A stretch of 64,000 nt of DNA from NCBI GenBank assembly GCA_045866215.1, contig AP035880.1, forward strand, positions 4,960,001-5,024,000, in the 5' to 3' direction. The notes beneath the pieces were generated by a model. The model searched no databases, was not told the DNA's origin, and saw nothing but the letters and a program-made list of their open reading frames with translations. The DNA is from Croceivirga sp009797885 (GTDB taxonomy: Bacteria; Bacteroidota; Bacteroidia; Flavobacteriales; Flavobacteriaceae). Shown here in pieces: positions 50,829-60,692 of the stretch. How positions within the stretch are numbered: position 1 is the first letter of the stretch; the number at the start of each line of letters is the position of its first letter. Made by a program: the position numbers and the translations under genes.

Positions 50829-53240
50829 ATGAAAACTGACCCTAAAACAAGCAATGACATTTCGTTTGAGGATTTTAAAGATCAAATCTTAAATGATTAC
50901 AGGATTGCTGTTGTAAGTAGGGAATGCAGTCTCTTGGGCCGTAGGGAGGTTTTGACCGGAAAGGCAAAATTTGGAATTTTCGGAGATGGTAAGGAGTTAC
51001 CGCAGTTGGCAATGGCCAGGGCTTTTAGGGACGGTGATTTTAGAAGTGGTTATTACAGGGACCAAACGTTTATGATGGCTTTGGGCTATTTGGGGCCAAA
51101 AGAATTTTTTCATGGATTGTATGCCACTACGGATTTGAACAAAGATCCCATGAGTGCAGGTCGGCAAATGGGAGGACATTTCGTGACACACAGTCTTAAC
51201 GAAGATGGGACATGGAAGGATTTGACCAAACAAAAGAACAGTAGTGCGGACATTTCCTGTACCGCCGGGCAGATGCCCCGTTTATTAGGTTTGGCCCAGG
51301 CTTCCAAAATATATAGGGAGGTTCCGGAAATTGATCCAACCAATTTCTCCAATAACGGAAATGAGGTAGCCTGGGGAACCATAGGAAATGCCAGTACCAG
51401 TGAAGGGCACTTTTTTGAGACCTTAAACGCTGCAGGAGTTATGCAGGTACCCATGGTCATCAGTATTTGGGACGATGAATATGGAATATCCGTACCCCAG
51501 GAGTTCCATACCGTAAAAAGTGATATTTCCGAAGCGCTGAGTGGATTCCAAAAAACCGATACAAAAAATGGGTTTGAACTTATAAAAGTACCTGGTTGGG
51601 ATTATACGGCATTGATACATGCCTATGAAAATGCATCGGATAGTGCAAGGGAATCCCATATTCCCGTATTGATACACGTGACCGAGCTTACCCAACCCCA
51701 AGGGCATTCAACTTCGGGCTCCCACGAACGATATAAAAGTGCCGAGCGCCTTGAATGGGAACGCGAAAATGACTGCAACAAACGGTTCCGGGAGTGGATC
51801 ATCCAAAACAGCATTGCCGGAGAGGAGACCTTAAAGAATATTGAGAAGTCCTGTAAGCAAGAGGTGAGAAATGCCAAGAAAGAAGCATGGGCCGAGTTTC
51901 TATCCCCCAATCTTGCCGAGAAAAGGAGGGTAATAGGACTTTTGGAAAACCTTGCGGCGACCAGCCCCAATAAATCGTTTATCAATAAGGTCAAAAATGA
52001 CCTTATTGCGATAGATGAACCCATTAAAAGGGATTTGCTCTCCCATGCAAGAAAGTCCTTGCGCTATGTTATTGGAGAAGAAAACGAATCCAAAAAAGCA
52101 CTGCAGACCTGGGTAAATGGTTACCTCAAGGAAACACAACCAAAATACAGTTCACATCTTTATAGCGAACTCTCGGTCAATGCTACGACAATACCCGAAA
52201 TCAAACCCGTTTACGCAGAAAATGGGGAAACAGTCGATGGAAGGATCATCCTTAGGGACAATTTCGACAAACTTTTTGAAAAATATCCCAAAGCCCTTGT
52301 TTTTGGAGAGGATACCGGAAATATTGGGGACGTAAACCAAGGGCTGGAAGGTTTACAAAACAAATATGGGAAATTACGTATCGCAGATACTGGAATTCGG
52401 GAAACCACCATTGTTGGGCAGGGCATCGGAATGGCCCTCCGGGGATTGAGGCCCATTGCGGAAATTCAATATTTGGATTACATCCTTTATGCCATTCAAA
52501 CCTTGAGCGATGACTTGGCCACCCTTCACTACCGAACGGTAGGTAAGCAAATGGCGCCATTGATCATCCGTACGCGCGGACATCGATTGGAAGGTATCTG
52601 GCACTCCGGATCTCCAATGGGCGGATTGGTGCATTTGTTGCGTGGGATGCACATCCTGGTTCCAAGAAACATGACCAAAGCAGCTGGTTTTTACAATACC
52701 CTTATGCAGGGTAATGAGCCTGCCCTGGTTATTGAAAGCTTAAATGGATATCGCTTAAAAGAACCAAAACCTACCAACCTTGGGGAATTCCGTACACCAA
52801 TAGGTGTTGTGGAAACCGTTAAGGAAGGAACGGATATTACCTTGGTGTCCTACGGTTCCACATTACGAATGGTACTTAAAGTGGCCAAGGAGCTTTTGGA
52901 AGTTGGTATTGATGCTGAAGTCATTGATGCCCAATCACTGCTTCCTTTTGATATTCATCATGATGTGGTAAAAAGTATTCAGAAGACCAACAGGTTATTG
53001 GTTATTGATGAGGACGTTCCCGGAGGTGGGTCCGCTTATTTGTTGCAGGAAATTGTGGAAAAACAAGGCGCCTATCAATATCTGGACAGTGCACCGCAAA
53101 CCTTATCCGCCAAAGCGCATCGTCCCGCCTATGCCACGGATGGTGATTATTTTTCAAAACCCAACGAGGAGGACATTTTTGAAAAGGTGTATGCCATTAT
53201 GCACGAAGCGCAACCAAACAATTATCCAAGTTTGAGATAA
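50829..53240 (+). CDS. Branched-chain 2-oxoacid dehydrogenase E1, fused alpha and beta subunits
   Basis: 803 residues from ATG 50829 (MKTDPKTSNDISFEDF). The alpha part (about 1-400) shows the TPP-binding region 'TIGNASTSEGHFFETLNAAGVMQVPMVISIWDDEYGISVP' and 'YRDQTFMMALG'. The beta part (about 460-803) has 'VFGEDTGNIGDVNQGLEGLQ', 'GIRETTIVGQGIGMALRGLRPIAEIQYLDYI' and the transketolase C-terminal 'IDAQSLLPFDIHHDVVKSIQKTNRLLVIDEDVPGGGSAYLLQEI'. It decarboxylates 2-oxoacids from Val, Leu and Ile for branched fatty acids and acyl-CoA. E2 and E3 are not adjacent. Confidence 0.93.
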   Translation: MKTDPKTSNDISFEDFKDQILNDYRIAVVSRECSLLGRREVLTGKAKFGIFGDGKELPQLAMARAFRDGDFRSGYYRDQTFMMALGYLGPKEFFHGLYATTDLNKDPMSAGRQMGGHFVTHSLNEDGTWKDLTKQKNSSADISCTAGQMPRLLGLAQASKIYREVPEIDPTNFSNNGNEVAWGTIGNASTSEGHFFETLNAAGVMQVPMVISIWDDEYGISVPQEFHTVKSDISEALSGFQKTDTKNGFELIKVPGWDYTALIHAYENASDSARESHIPVLIHVTELTQPQGHSTSGSHERYKSAERLEWERENDCNKRFREWIIQNSIAGEETLKNIEKSCKQEVRNAKKEAWAEFLSPNLAEKRRVIGLLENLAATSPNKSFINKVKNDLIAIDEPIKRDLLSHARKSLRYVIGEENESKKALQTWVNGYLKETQPKYSSHLYSELSVNATTIPEIKPVYAENGETVDGRIILRDNFDKLFEKYPKALVFGEDTGNIGDVNQGLEGLQNKYGKLRIADTGIRETTIVGQGIGMALRGLRPIAEIQYLDYILYAIQTLSDDLATLHYRTVGKQMAPLIIRTRGHRLEGIWHSGSPMGGLVHLLRGMHILVPRNMTKAAGFYNTLMQGNEPALVIESLNGYRLKEPKPTNLGEFRTPIGVVETVKEGTDITLVSYGSTLRMVLKVAKELLEVGIDAEVIDAQSLLPFDIHHDVVKSIQKTNRLLVIDEDVPGGGSAYLLQEIVEKQGAYQYLDSAPQTLSAKAHRPAYATDGDYFSKPNEEDIFEKVYAIMHEAQPNNYPSLR

Positions 53241-53834
53241 TAGATTTCACTCTCTAGGACCCACACAGTTTGCGGCTTGTGATTTTAAAGCGTATCAAAA
53301 ATAAAATCACAATTTGCAATACCGCTTCTGTTACCTCTTTTATTGCTTAAAACTGCACTACCCGTACTTGAGCAGGAGTTACATTTCCCTAAAAGTCCTT
53401 TCCATTTTCTGAAGTAGTCCATACTTGCCGATTAAACCTCAAAGCATTCCTGTTGTAAAAAGAACATCACGCCAATGCGGCTTGAGACTTACGAAGCCGT
53501 TGATTGGAGGGTAATGGTACCTGTAGCTTGTATTCAATATTCCAAAGCATACAAAAAGCCCTGACGCCACATCGTGGCTTTAATAAACCCAAGATGTATC
53601 TATGGGAAAACCAGATAGATTTAAAGTTCTTCAAGGTTTTATCCCAGTAAAGTTGGAACAGAATAGTGTTAAAGTGGTTACAAACACTTAAAAAAAGGGG
53701 GCAAACCCATTGTGCCTATTGATGAAATATAAAAAACAAAAGATATTTATCCCTTACTGTGCAAGACACAGGCAGCGAGCATTGATAGGGGCGGACTTGA
53801 ACCGATTCCGGCCAAAAAACAACCGAAATTAAAA
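53241..53834. other. 594-bp gene-free region left of nhaA
   Basis: No reading frame longer than about 30 codons that looks protein-like and no clear repeats or terminators. Composition is AT-richer and the sequence looks like decayed remnants. A tRNA T-arm-like motif on the minus strand at 53793-53803 was judged to be chance. Confidence 0.45.
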
Positions 53835-55136
53835 ATGATACAAAGAATTATTACAACCCCATTTCAAAAATTTGTTAAAGCGGAGAGTTTAGCAGGAATC
53901 TTGCTTTTTGGAACAACCATAATTGCCCTTATCTGGGCAAATTCACCTTATGGCGGGTATTATGAAGGTTTATGGAAACAAACCATCGGAATTTCTATTC
54001 AAAACTTTGAGTTAAAGAAACCATTGATTCTTTGGATAAATGATGGATTAATGTCAATCTATTTCTTCGTAATAGGTTTGGAACTAAAAAGGGAACTACT
54101 TATTGGAGAACTCAATAAAGTAAAAAAGGTAATCTTTCCTTTTATCGCTGCATTAGGTGGTATAATAGTACCTGTTGGTTTGTATTTTCTTTTAAATCAA
54201 GATCCCGAAACAGAAAAAGGTTGGGCAATTTCAATGGCTACCGATATCGCTTTTGCACTGGCATTTTTAAGCACATTGGGTAAACGCATTCCAATTAGCC
54301 TTAAAGTTTTTCTGATTGCTTTTGCCATTATAGATGATATAGCAGCCGTTCTTGTTATTGCCATATTTTATAGTGTAAATGTAAGTTGGGGCTATGTTCT
54401 ATTTGGCCTTCTGCTGATAACGCTTTTGGCTATTCTGTACCATACAAAAAGATATTCTTTTGCCATAGGAATAGTTTTGGCTGTCATTATTTGGTTCCTA
54501 TTTTTAAAATCCGGTGTTCATCCCACAATTGCTGGGGTTCTTCTTGCTTTTACCATTCCATTAAAAAGAAAGATCAATATGAAGTTATATTCCGTTCAAC
54601 TCAGTATTATTTCAAAAAAACTAATGGGTGTTTCAAATGGTGGAAAAAAACATTTGTTGAGTAAAACTGAAATAAATTATATCGATAATTTGGACAACCT
54701 GACTTTTGAAGTTCGTTCACCTTTACAACATCTGGAACACAAGCTACACAGTTTGATCGCTTATTTTATCCTACCCATTTTTGCCTTTGCGAATGCGGGG
54801 GTGTTTATAAGTCTGGACAGTGATTTCAACTTTTCCCTATTGACCAATATTGCCATTAGCTTATTTGTTGGAAAGATGATTGGGGTTGCTCTTTTTTCGT
54901 ATCTCGGAAATAAGCTTGGAATCATTGAATTACCGGCTGGAGTCGATTATAAGCAGATATTGGGAATTTCCGCCATTGCGGGCATTGGATTTACCATGTC
55001 AATCTTTATTGGCAATTTGGCCTTTTACGGAGATTCAGTGAATATTAATTCAGCAAAAATTGGAATTATTATTGGATCTATCACTTCTGCGATGGTGGGA
55101 TACACTATTTTGAGACTAACGAGTTCCAATAAATAA
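53835..55136 (+). CDS. nhaA: Na+/H+ antiporter NhaA
   Basis: 433 residues. Diagnostic NhaA sequence: 'SLAGILLFGTTIIALIWANSPYGGYY', 'WINDGLMSIYFFVIGLELKRELLIGEL', the transport aspartates in 'MATDIAFALAFLSTLGKRIP' and 'AFAIIDDIAAVLVIAIFYS', and 'FALPIFAFANAGV'-like region. It exports Na+ in exchange for H+ at the inner membrane. Codon choice is AT-richer than that of its neighbours, and it is isolated between two long non-coding stretches, which suggests acquisition. Confidence 0.95.
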   Translation: MIQRIITTPFQKFVKAESLAGILLFGTTIIALIWANSPYGGYYEGLWKQTIGISIQNFELKKPLILWINDGLMSIYFFVIGLELKRELLIGELNKVKKVIFPFIAALGGIIVPVGLYFLLNQDPETEKGWAISMATDIAFALAFLSTLGKRIPISLKVFLIAFAIIDDIAAVLVIAIFYSVNVSWGYVLFGLLLITLLAILYHTKRYSFAIGIVLAVIIWFLFLKSGVHPTIAGVLLAFTIPLKRKINMKLYSVQLSIISKKLMGVSNGGKKHLLSKTEINYIDNLDNLTFEVRSPLQHLEHKLHSLIAYFILPIFAFANAGVFISLDSDFNFSLLTNIAISLFVGKMIGVALFSYLGNKLGIIELPAGVDYKQILGISAIAGIGFTMSIFIGNLAFYGDSVNINSAKIGIIIGSITSAMVGYTILRLTSSNK

Positions 55137-55446
55137 ACTAAAGTATCATACAAAACCCATTTGCCCGGAAGTTCGTTACGCACAGGAATATAGGGTTAGG
55201 ACTTTCTCCTTTGCTTGTTATGGAGTAACATTCAGAAGAAAACTTTACTATAGACCTTTCGCTATCCGCCAGTTGCAACTTATGGTTTTCAGGATAACCT
55301 AAGCCATAAAAACTATACCTTCTAGTGCCTACCCATACGCATCGCAGAAAGCCAGATTGCGCTATGAGGCAAATTACCCATGGTTAAGACAAAAAATCTC
55401 CCCATCGTCATTTCCATGCCATAACGTAGGGGAGACTTTTGGGTCG
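55137..55446. other. 310-bp gene-free region right of nhaA
   Basis: No protein-like frame. At its right end is a stem, TCTCCCC (55397-55403) / GGGGAGA (55429-55435), with a 25-nt loop and CTTTT, preceded by AAAAAA. It may terminate both nhaA and the convergent M16 gene. Nothing else is assignable. Confidence 0.45.
55397..55440. terminator. Possible bidirectional terminator between nhaA and the M16 gene
   Basis: Seven-bp stem TCTCCCC / GGGGAGA flanked by A6 on the left and CTTTT on the right. The 25-nt loop is longer than usual, so this is moderate evidence. Confidence 0.5.
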
Positions 55447-58227
55447 TTAGTTCTTTAGGTCCGTTCCTTGATCGGTCATTGCCGGCACTGTTGGATTGCC
55501 ATCGGCATCGATTTCAATGATATCATCAAAACCGAGTTCATCCAAGTTGGAAATGATCTTGGCCCGGTCCCCCACCATAAACCAATTTACCTCTTCAGGT
55601 TTTACCACTTTTTTACTTACCTCTTTGATATCGTTCAAAGAAAGTTCCCGCACACTTTTATCATAGGTCTGATAATAGTCGTTGGGAAGGTTATACCTGA
55701 CCATATTCCTCACGGAACTGTTTACGGCACTGTTCGTCTCCCACTGTCCGGGAAGCTTTAATACCTGATTGGTCTTTACTTTATCCAATTCGTCCTGTGT
55801 GGGGGGTCTGGAAGTTAGAAAATCCCCGATTTCCTTTCGCAATTCGGTAACTGATTCTGCGGTTTTATCCGTTTGTACCGGGGCGTAAAGAATAAAGGGA
55901 CGTTCCTCCTTGGAACCCAGGACAAAACCACCGGCACCATAAGACCAGTGTTTGTCCTCACGCAAATTCATGTTGATACGCGATGTGAAATCCCCACCAA
56001 GAATGCTTACCATTTGCTCCAAGGCAACCTCGGACAGGCCTCCGTATTTATCCGTTAAATGTCCCGCTATGATAACCGATTGCTGGGAATCCGGACGATT
56101 CATTAAATAAAGGGTATTCCTAGTATTTGTATTTGGTGCGGTAAAGGCCACCTGGGGAACCTCTCCTTTTTTCCATTTCCCCAGTGATTTTTGAAGTTTT
56201 GCCTTCAGCATATCCATGGAAACATCCCCGGTAACAATCAGAGTGGAGTTGTTGGGCTTGATCCAAGTATCATAAAATTGAACAATATTATCCCTTGTGA
56301 GTTTTTCAACGGTTTCCTCATACCCCGTTCCGGTGTATGGTGAGCTGTACGGATGTCCTTCGCCATACAAGTACTTATTCATGACCCTTAGGGCCATGGC
56401 CACGGGCTGGGATTTTTCCTGCCTGATGTCATTGATCTGCTCGTTCTTTAACCTGTCAAATTCCTTAGCTGGGAACTCCGGATTAAGGACTACATCCGCA
56501 AATAGATCCAAGCTTGCATCCAAGCTCTGTTTTAAAGTGGACATGTAGACATTGGATTGGTCCTGATTGGAAAACGTATTTAGGGAAGCACCCAATAATT
56601 GTAGTGTTTCATTGATCTGCAATGCGTTCTTTTCCTTGGTACCCTCATCCAGAAGGTTCATGGCCAATTCTGCCGTACCGGGACTCGATAAATGATCGGT
56701 TTTATAACCTGCATCGGTCACTAAGTTGATAATTACCGTGGGTACACCTGTCCTTTGCGCCAAAACAACTTCCAGGCCATTGGATAAGGTTGCGCGTTGC
56801 AAATCCGGAAACTTAGAGCTTTTTTGCGGTCCCAGTTCCGGTAGTTTGCTCCTATCCACTGTTGATTGTTCCACATCATATTCCGGAAAGGGTTTGCAGA
56901 CCAAAATATGCTTGCCTTTGGTCAGCCATTTTTTAGCAGTATTTTTCAAATCCGCTACCGTGGCCTCCTCAACATATTTTAGTTGGGTTTTATAATAGGA
57001 AGCATCTCCATGATAGGTCTGGTTGGACGCCAAGATATCGGATACCCCTCCAAATCCCCCAATACGCTCCAATCCTTTGATAAAGTTGGCGAAATAATTT
57101 GCCTTTACCCTTTTCAATTCTGCTTCTGTAGGACCTTCTTCAATAAACTTGGCAATCTCCTCCCAAAGTTGTTTTTCCAGTTTTTTGGCATCTTCCCCAG
57201 GCTTAACGTTAAGATAGGCAATGAACCTACTGGCTATTTCACTGGAAGCTTGAAACGATACGGCGGCGCTGGCCGACTGGTCCTCATATACAAACTTTTT
57301 GTACAAACGGGAATTCTTTCCATTGGTCAAAATGGCCGTGATCAAATCAAAATGAAGATCTTCACGTGAACCGTACTGCGGCGTGTTCCATGCAAACAAA
57401 ACCCGTGTTTCGGGTACTCTGTCCTCATATACTTGATACGAATCATACACCTTATTGGGGATATTTACTTCCTGGCGCTCCACGGTCGGTCCCGATGGGA
57501 TATCCCCAAAATACTTGACCACCTTTTGATAAACTTCATCGGGATTTACATCCCCTGCAATGGCCAATACGGCATTGGCCGCTCCGTAATATGACTTGAA
57601 CCATTCCTGTACATCTTCCAAAGAAGCGCCATTAATGTCTTCCATTTCCCCAATGACCGTCCAGGAATAGGGATGGCCTTTAGGGTACATGGCCTTGGTC
57701 AAATAGTCCCATTGCATTCCATAAGGATTGTTCTCCCCTTGACGCTTTTCATTCTTTACCACACCTCGTTGCTCATCCAGTTTTGCCTGATCAATTGCAC
57801 CCAGTAGGTGTCCCATTCGGTCAGATTCCAAAAACAGTACTTGGTCTAAAGCAGCTATGGGAACGTTTTGGAAATAATTGGTCCTGTCATTATTGGTAGT
57901 CCCGTTCAAATCCGTGGCACCAATACGTTCCAACGCCTGAAAATAATCGGTGTTGTAATTTTCACTACCATTGAACATCAAGTGTTCAAATAAATGCGCA
58001 AAGCCACTCTTTCCCAATTTTTCGTTTTTGGAACCGACATGGTACCATACGTTAACTGCAACAATGGGAGCTTTATGATCTTCATGGACCAATAAGGTAA
58101 GGCCATTTTTTAAGGTGTACTTCTTGTAGGGAATTTCAATATCATCTGCTTTAAACTGAAAGTCTTGTGCCGATAGTCCATTGGCACATAGGAAGGTCAA
58201 TACCAATATGCAAAGTAATTTTCTCAT
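55447..58227 (-). CDS. Exported M16-family metallopeptidase with two M16 domains
   Basis: 926 residues from ATG 58227 (signal peptide MRKLLCILVLTFLCANGLSAQ); the frame upstream of this Met is rejected. The first M16 domain has the inverted zinc motif HLFEH (His78, Glu81, His82) in 'SGFAHLFEHLMFNGSENY' and the third ligand near Glu160 in 'DEQRGVVKNEKR'. The second domain (about 500-900) has no HXXEH ('SPGTAELAMNLLDEGT') but keeps 'RINMNLREDKHWSYGAGG', the substrate-clamping R...Y region. This active/inactive pairing is normal for the family. A periplasmic peptidase degrading peptides. Confidence 0.95.
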   Translation of the reverse strand: MRKLLCILVLTFLCANGLSAQDFQFKADDIEIPYKKYTLKNGLTLLVHEDHKAPIVAVNVWYHVGSKNEKLGKSGFAHLFEHLMFNGSENYNTDYFQALERIGATDLNGTTNNDRTNYFQNVPIAALDQVLFLESDRMGHLLGAIDQAKLDEQRGVVKNEKRQGENNPYGMQWDYLTKAMYPKGHPYSWTVIGEMEDINGASLEDVQEWFKSYYGAANAVLAIAGDVNPDEVYQKVVKYFGDIPSGPTVERQEVNIPNKVYDSYQVYEDRVPETRVLFAWNTPQYGSREDLHFDLITAILTNGKNSRLYKKFVYEDQSASAAVSFQASSEIASRFIAYLNVKPGEDAKKLEKQLWEEIAKFIEEGPTEAELKRVKANYFANFIKGLERIGGFGGVSDILASNQTYHGDASYYKTQLKYVEEATVADLKNTAKKWLTKGKHILVCKPFPEYDVEQSTVDRSKLPELGPQKSSKFPDLQRATLSNGLEVVLAQRTGVPTVIINLVTDAGYKTDHLSSPGTAELAMNLLDEGTKEKNALQINETLQLLGASLNTFSNQDQSNVYMSTLKQSLDASLDLFADVVLNPEFPAKEFDRLKNEQINDIRQEKSQPVAMALRVMNKYLYGEGHPYSSPYTGTGYEETVEKLTRDNIVQFYDTWIKPNNSTLIVTGDVSMDMLKAKLQKSLGKWKKGEVPQVAFTAPNTNTRNTLYLMNRPDSQQSVIIAGHLTDKYGGLSEVALEQMVSILGGDFTSRINMNLREDKHWSYGAGGFVLGSKEERPFILYAPVQTDKTAESVTELRKEIGDFLTSRPPTQDELDKVKTNQVLKLPGQWETNSAVNSSVRNMVRYNLPNDYYQTYDKSVRELSLNDIKEVSKKVVKPEEVNWFMVGDRAKIISNLDELGFDDIIEIDADGNPTVPAMTDQGTDLKN

Positions 58228-58369
58228 TTTGAAGGGTTTTAGATTGTAATTTGATTGATAAACTTTAATAATACAAGATAACAAATAGTTACTTACAGCG
58301 CTTGTTTCGGTTAAAATATAAGAAGCCAATGAAAAGGAATAATGTCTATTTTTAACGAAAAACTAGTTC

Positions 58370-59545
58370 GTGTTTTTAACGTTTCCTGATTTCAATATTT
58401 GGAGTACTCCCCTGCTCTTACTTACACTACAAGGACTTATTTTTGCTTTTCTACTCTTACAACGATACCTGAAAAAGGGAAACGTCTCTGACCTGTTCCT
58501 ATTTTCCATTCTAGTGATCACTTGTTACCATCAAACTTGTTATACCGTTGGTTTTATGGGATGGTACGATACGTTTAGGAACACCAAGATCAATTATGCC
58601 TTGATAACGCTTTCCGTGGCTATTGCACCGCTGATCTATCTTTATGTGAAATCGGTGACCATGTCCGAATTTCAATTTAGAAAAAAGGATTGGCTCCACT
58701 TCATCCCGGCGATCAGTATCATCGTCTACAGAATCATCATTTATACCTACGATGCGAGTCAAAGCGGGTTTTCCGAAACCCAAAACGGCTACCTGAAAAT
58801 TCATTTGGACGAAGCTTTTGTATTACCTATATATGACGTTTTCGGCTACTTCCAGAACTTCCTTTATTTGGCCTTTACGTTCCAGTTATTCTATTTCTAT
58901 CGAAAAAAGATCAAGGAATACTTTTCCAATATCTACAAATTGGAACTCAACTGGATCCTTTCCTTTTTAATCCTGTATTCCATTCTTTATTTCTATGGGT
59001 TTGTCCAGACACTGATTGCAGAGTTTGTCATGGAACTGAACTACATGCAGCGATGGTGGATGGTACTTCTTACGGGAGTGGTCATTGTCTACGTGGGCAT
59101 AAAGGGCTATTTTACGGACACCACCAAACTTAAAAAACTGAATTTCAGCTTTGCCCCTACCCGTGTAAGTATTCCAGAAGCTCCAAGCCTCAGTTCAAAA
59201 GCTGTTACCGAGGAGGCCGTTAACCAGTTGAAAACACTTATGGAATCCCAAAAACCTTATCTGAACCCAGAACTGAACCTTGCGGACCTATCCGAGTTGG
59301 CAAATATGAATAGGGCACAACTTTCGGAAACCATCAATAGTGGTTTTGGAAAGAACTTCAACGATTTTATAAATCAATATCGAATTGATGAATTCAAAAA
59401 AATGTTGGAGGCGAACAAACAAAATAAACTATCCCTCCTCGGAATGGCCTTTGATTGTGGGTTCAACAGCAAAGCGACCTTTAACAGGGTGTTTAAAAAA
59501 ATAACCCAGCTCTCCCCCACCGACTATCTGAAAACCACGGTTTAG
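58370..59545 (+). CDS. Membrane-bound AraC-family transcriptional regulator
   Basis: 391 residues, GTG start. The N-terminal half is hydrophobic with about seven transmembrane segments (LLLLTLQGLIFAFLLLQRYL, LITLSVAIAPLIYLYVKSV, FIPAISIIVYRIIIYTY, WMVLLTGVVIVYVGIKGYF). The C-terminal 105 residues are an AraC double helix-turn-helix (NLADLSELANMNRAQLSETINSGFGKNFNDFINQYRI, GMAFDCGFNSKATFNRVFKKITQLSPTDYLK). A membrane sensor that regulates nearby genes is likely; the DoxX genes downstream are the candidates. Divergent from the M16 gene. Confidence 0.92.
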   Translation: MFLTFPDFNIWSTPLLLLTLQGLIFAFLLLQRYLKKGNVSDLFLFSILVITCYHQTCYTVGFMGWYDTFRNTKINYALITLSVAIAPLIYLYVKSVTMSEFQFRKKDWLHFIPAISIIVYRIIIYTYDASQSGFSETQNGYLKIHLDEAFVLPIYDVFGYFQNFLYLAFTFQLFYFYRKKIKEYFSNIYKLELNWILSFLILYSILYFYGFVQTLIAEFVMELNYMQRWWMVLLTGVVIVYVGIKGYFTDTTKLKKLNFSFAPTRVSIPEAPSLSSKAVTEEAVNQLKTLMESQKPYLNPELNLADLSELANMNRAQLSETINSGFGKNFNDFINQYRIDEFKKMLEANKQNKLSLLGMAFDCGFNSKATFNRVFKKITQLSPTDYLKTTV

Positions 59546-59668
59546 ATACATTTTTCAATTGATCTAAGACGTCTCAAATCGTATTTGATACCTATCCATT
59601 ATGATTTGAAACGTAGGAATGGCAGACATTTTTGAGTTTTGACCTGTTCAATAAAAACTAAAAATGTC

Positions 59669-60160
59669 ATGAAAAATGTAATTCAAATTATTTTACGTCC
59701 CATTATCCAAAAGCATTGGTTGGGGGATCTCATGTTCGCAGTACCACGTTTTATCTGTGGCCTACTTCTCGCTGTGGATTTTGGTGCTTCAAAATTTGGT
59801 ATGCCCTGGACTGCGGATAGTCAGCACCTTAACCTATTTGAAGTTGCCGCCTGGTTTCCAAAGGATGTTGCCGAATACGGGGGAATATTTGCCGTTTCTC
59901 CCATATTTTTTGCTTGGATGGGCGCATTTAGTGAAGCCGTTGGAGGCCTGTTTCTCGCCTTTGGTTTAAAAACAAGGTTTTCGGCCTTCCTTATTATGTG
60001 CACCATGCTGGTTGCCATATTTTTTCAAAAATGGGGTCAAGGTACCTGGGGAATGTTGCCCGCAATGGGATTTCTCTGGATAGCCATTTTTCATTTCTAT
60101 TTGGGTTCAGGACGATTTGGATTGGACTACCTATTGAGCAAAAAACTATATAAACTTTAA
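59669..60160 (+). CDS. DoxX-family membrane protein
   Basis: 163 residues from ATG 59669 (MKNVIQIILRPIIQKHWLGDL); the frame beginning at 59639 is not needed. Four transmembrane segments: 'FICGLLLAVDFGASKFGMPW', 'IFFAWMGAFSEAVGGLFLAFGL', 'FSAFLIMCTMLVAIFFQKW' and 'MLPAMGFLWIAIFHFYLG'. The 'GAFSEAVGGLFLAFGLKTRFSA' stretch is the DoxX signature. Function in thiol/quinone-linked electron flow is suggested for relatives. 123 bp after the AraC regulator, and followed after 3 bp by the frameshifted lipoprotein. Confidence 0.88.
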   Translation: MKNVIQIILRPIIQKHWLGDLMFAVPRFICGLLLAVDFGASKFGMPWTADSQHLNLFEVAAWFPKDVAEYGGIFAVSPIFFAWMGAFSEAVGGLFLAFGLKTRFSAFLIMCTMLVAIFFQKWGQGTWGMLPAMGFLWIAIFHFYLGSGRFGLDYLLSKKLYKL

Positions 60161-60163
60161 ACT

Positions 60164-60558
60164 ATGAAATCAATGATCAAAAGGGTAACGGTGCTAACAT
60201 CCCTTACCCTACTTTTCGCCTGTGTACAAGAAGAACATCTTAAAACCGTAACCTTTACAGTAGATATGTCCAGCATGGAAAATATAGGAAATGTAGGGAT
60301 TAGGGGCAGTTTACAAGTCCACCCTGGCAAGTGACCCTCCCCATGACAGATCGGAATGGGGATGGGATTTATGAACTGACGCTCTCTGAAACGACAGCAC
60401 AATCCTCGGTAGCATTCAAATTTGTCAATCGGGACAATATATTCGAATTGGACTGTAAGCCCAATCGTACCATTCAATTTGAGTATAAACCGGAAACACT
60501 GGAATACCATGCAATCTTTAATGTTGAAGGGGGAGATCAAAAAAGCATAAAACCCTGA
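60164..60558 (+). pseudogene. Frameshifted lipoprotein with CBM20/48-like domain
   Basis: ATG 60164 starts a lipoprotein (MKSMIKRVTVLTSLTLLFAC; lipobox FAC) that reads MSSMENIGNVGIRGSLQ and hits a TGA at 60332-60334. In the frame one base back the protein continues as SPPWQVTLPMTDRNGDGIYELTL... to a TAA at 60556-60558. Both halves have a carbohydrate-binding/AMPK-like beta pattern (VGIRGS, PPW, MTDRNGDGIYEL, AFKFVNRDNIFELD). One base seems lost between about 60304 and 60334. It is a recent pseudogene, a phase-variable switch or a sequencing error. Restored length about 131 residues. Confidence 0.8.
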
Positions 60559-60662
60559 AAGGGTACCAAGGTCTGTCCAAAAAAATCAATAGGTAGTAAT
60601 GATGATCCACCATTGGATGTGACCGGAAATTTTGGCGGGGGAAGTAATTCGTTCAAAAATTT

Positions 60663-60670
60663 TAGATTTG
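60663..60670 (+). promoter_or_regulatory. Promoter -7 element of the second DoxX gene
   Basis: TAGATTTG, an exact TANNTTTG match, 22 bp before ATG 60693. No -33 at normal spacing. Confidence 0.45.
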
Positions 60671-60692
60671 CATAAATTAATTTCCCCCACAA

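Noticed and set aside
53793..53803. tRNA T-arm-like motif (GGTTCAAGTCC on the minus strand), possibly an attachment-site remnant beside nhaA
   Set aside because: The flanking stem pairs in only three of five positions, no acceptor end or CCA follows, and a match of this degeneracy is expected about once per window by chance.
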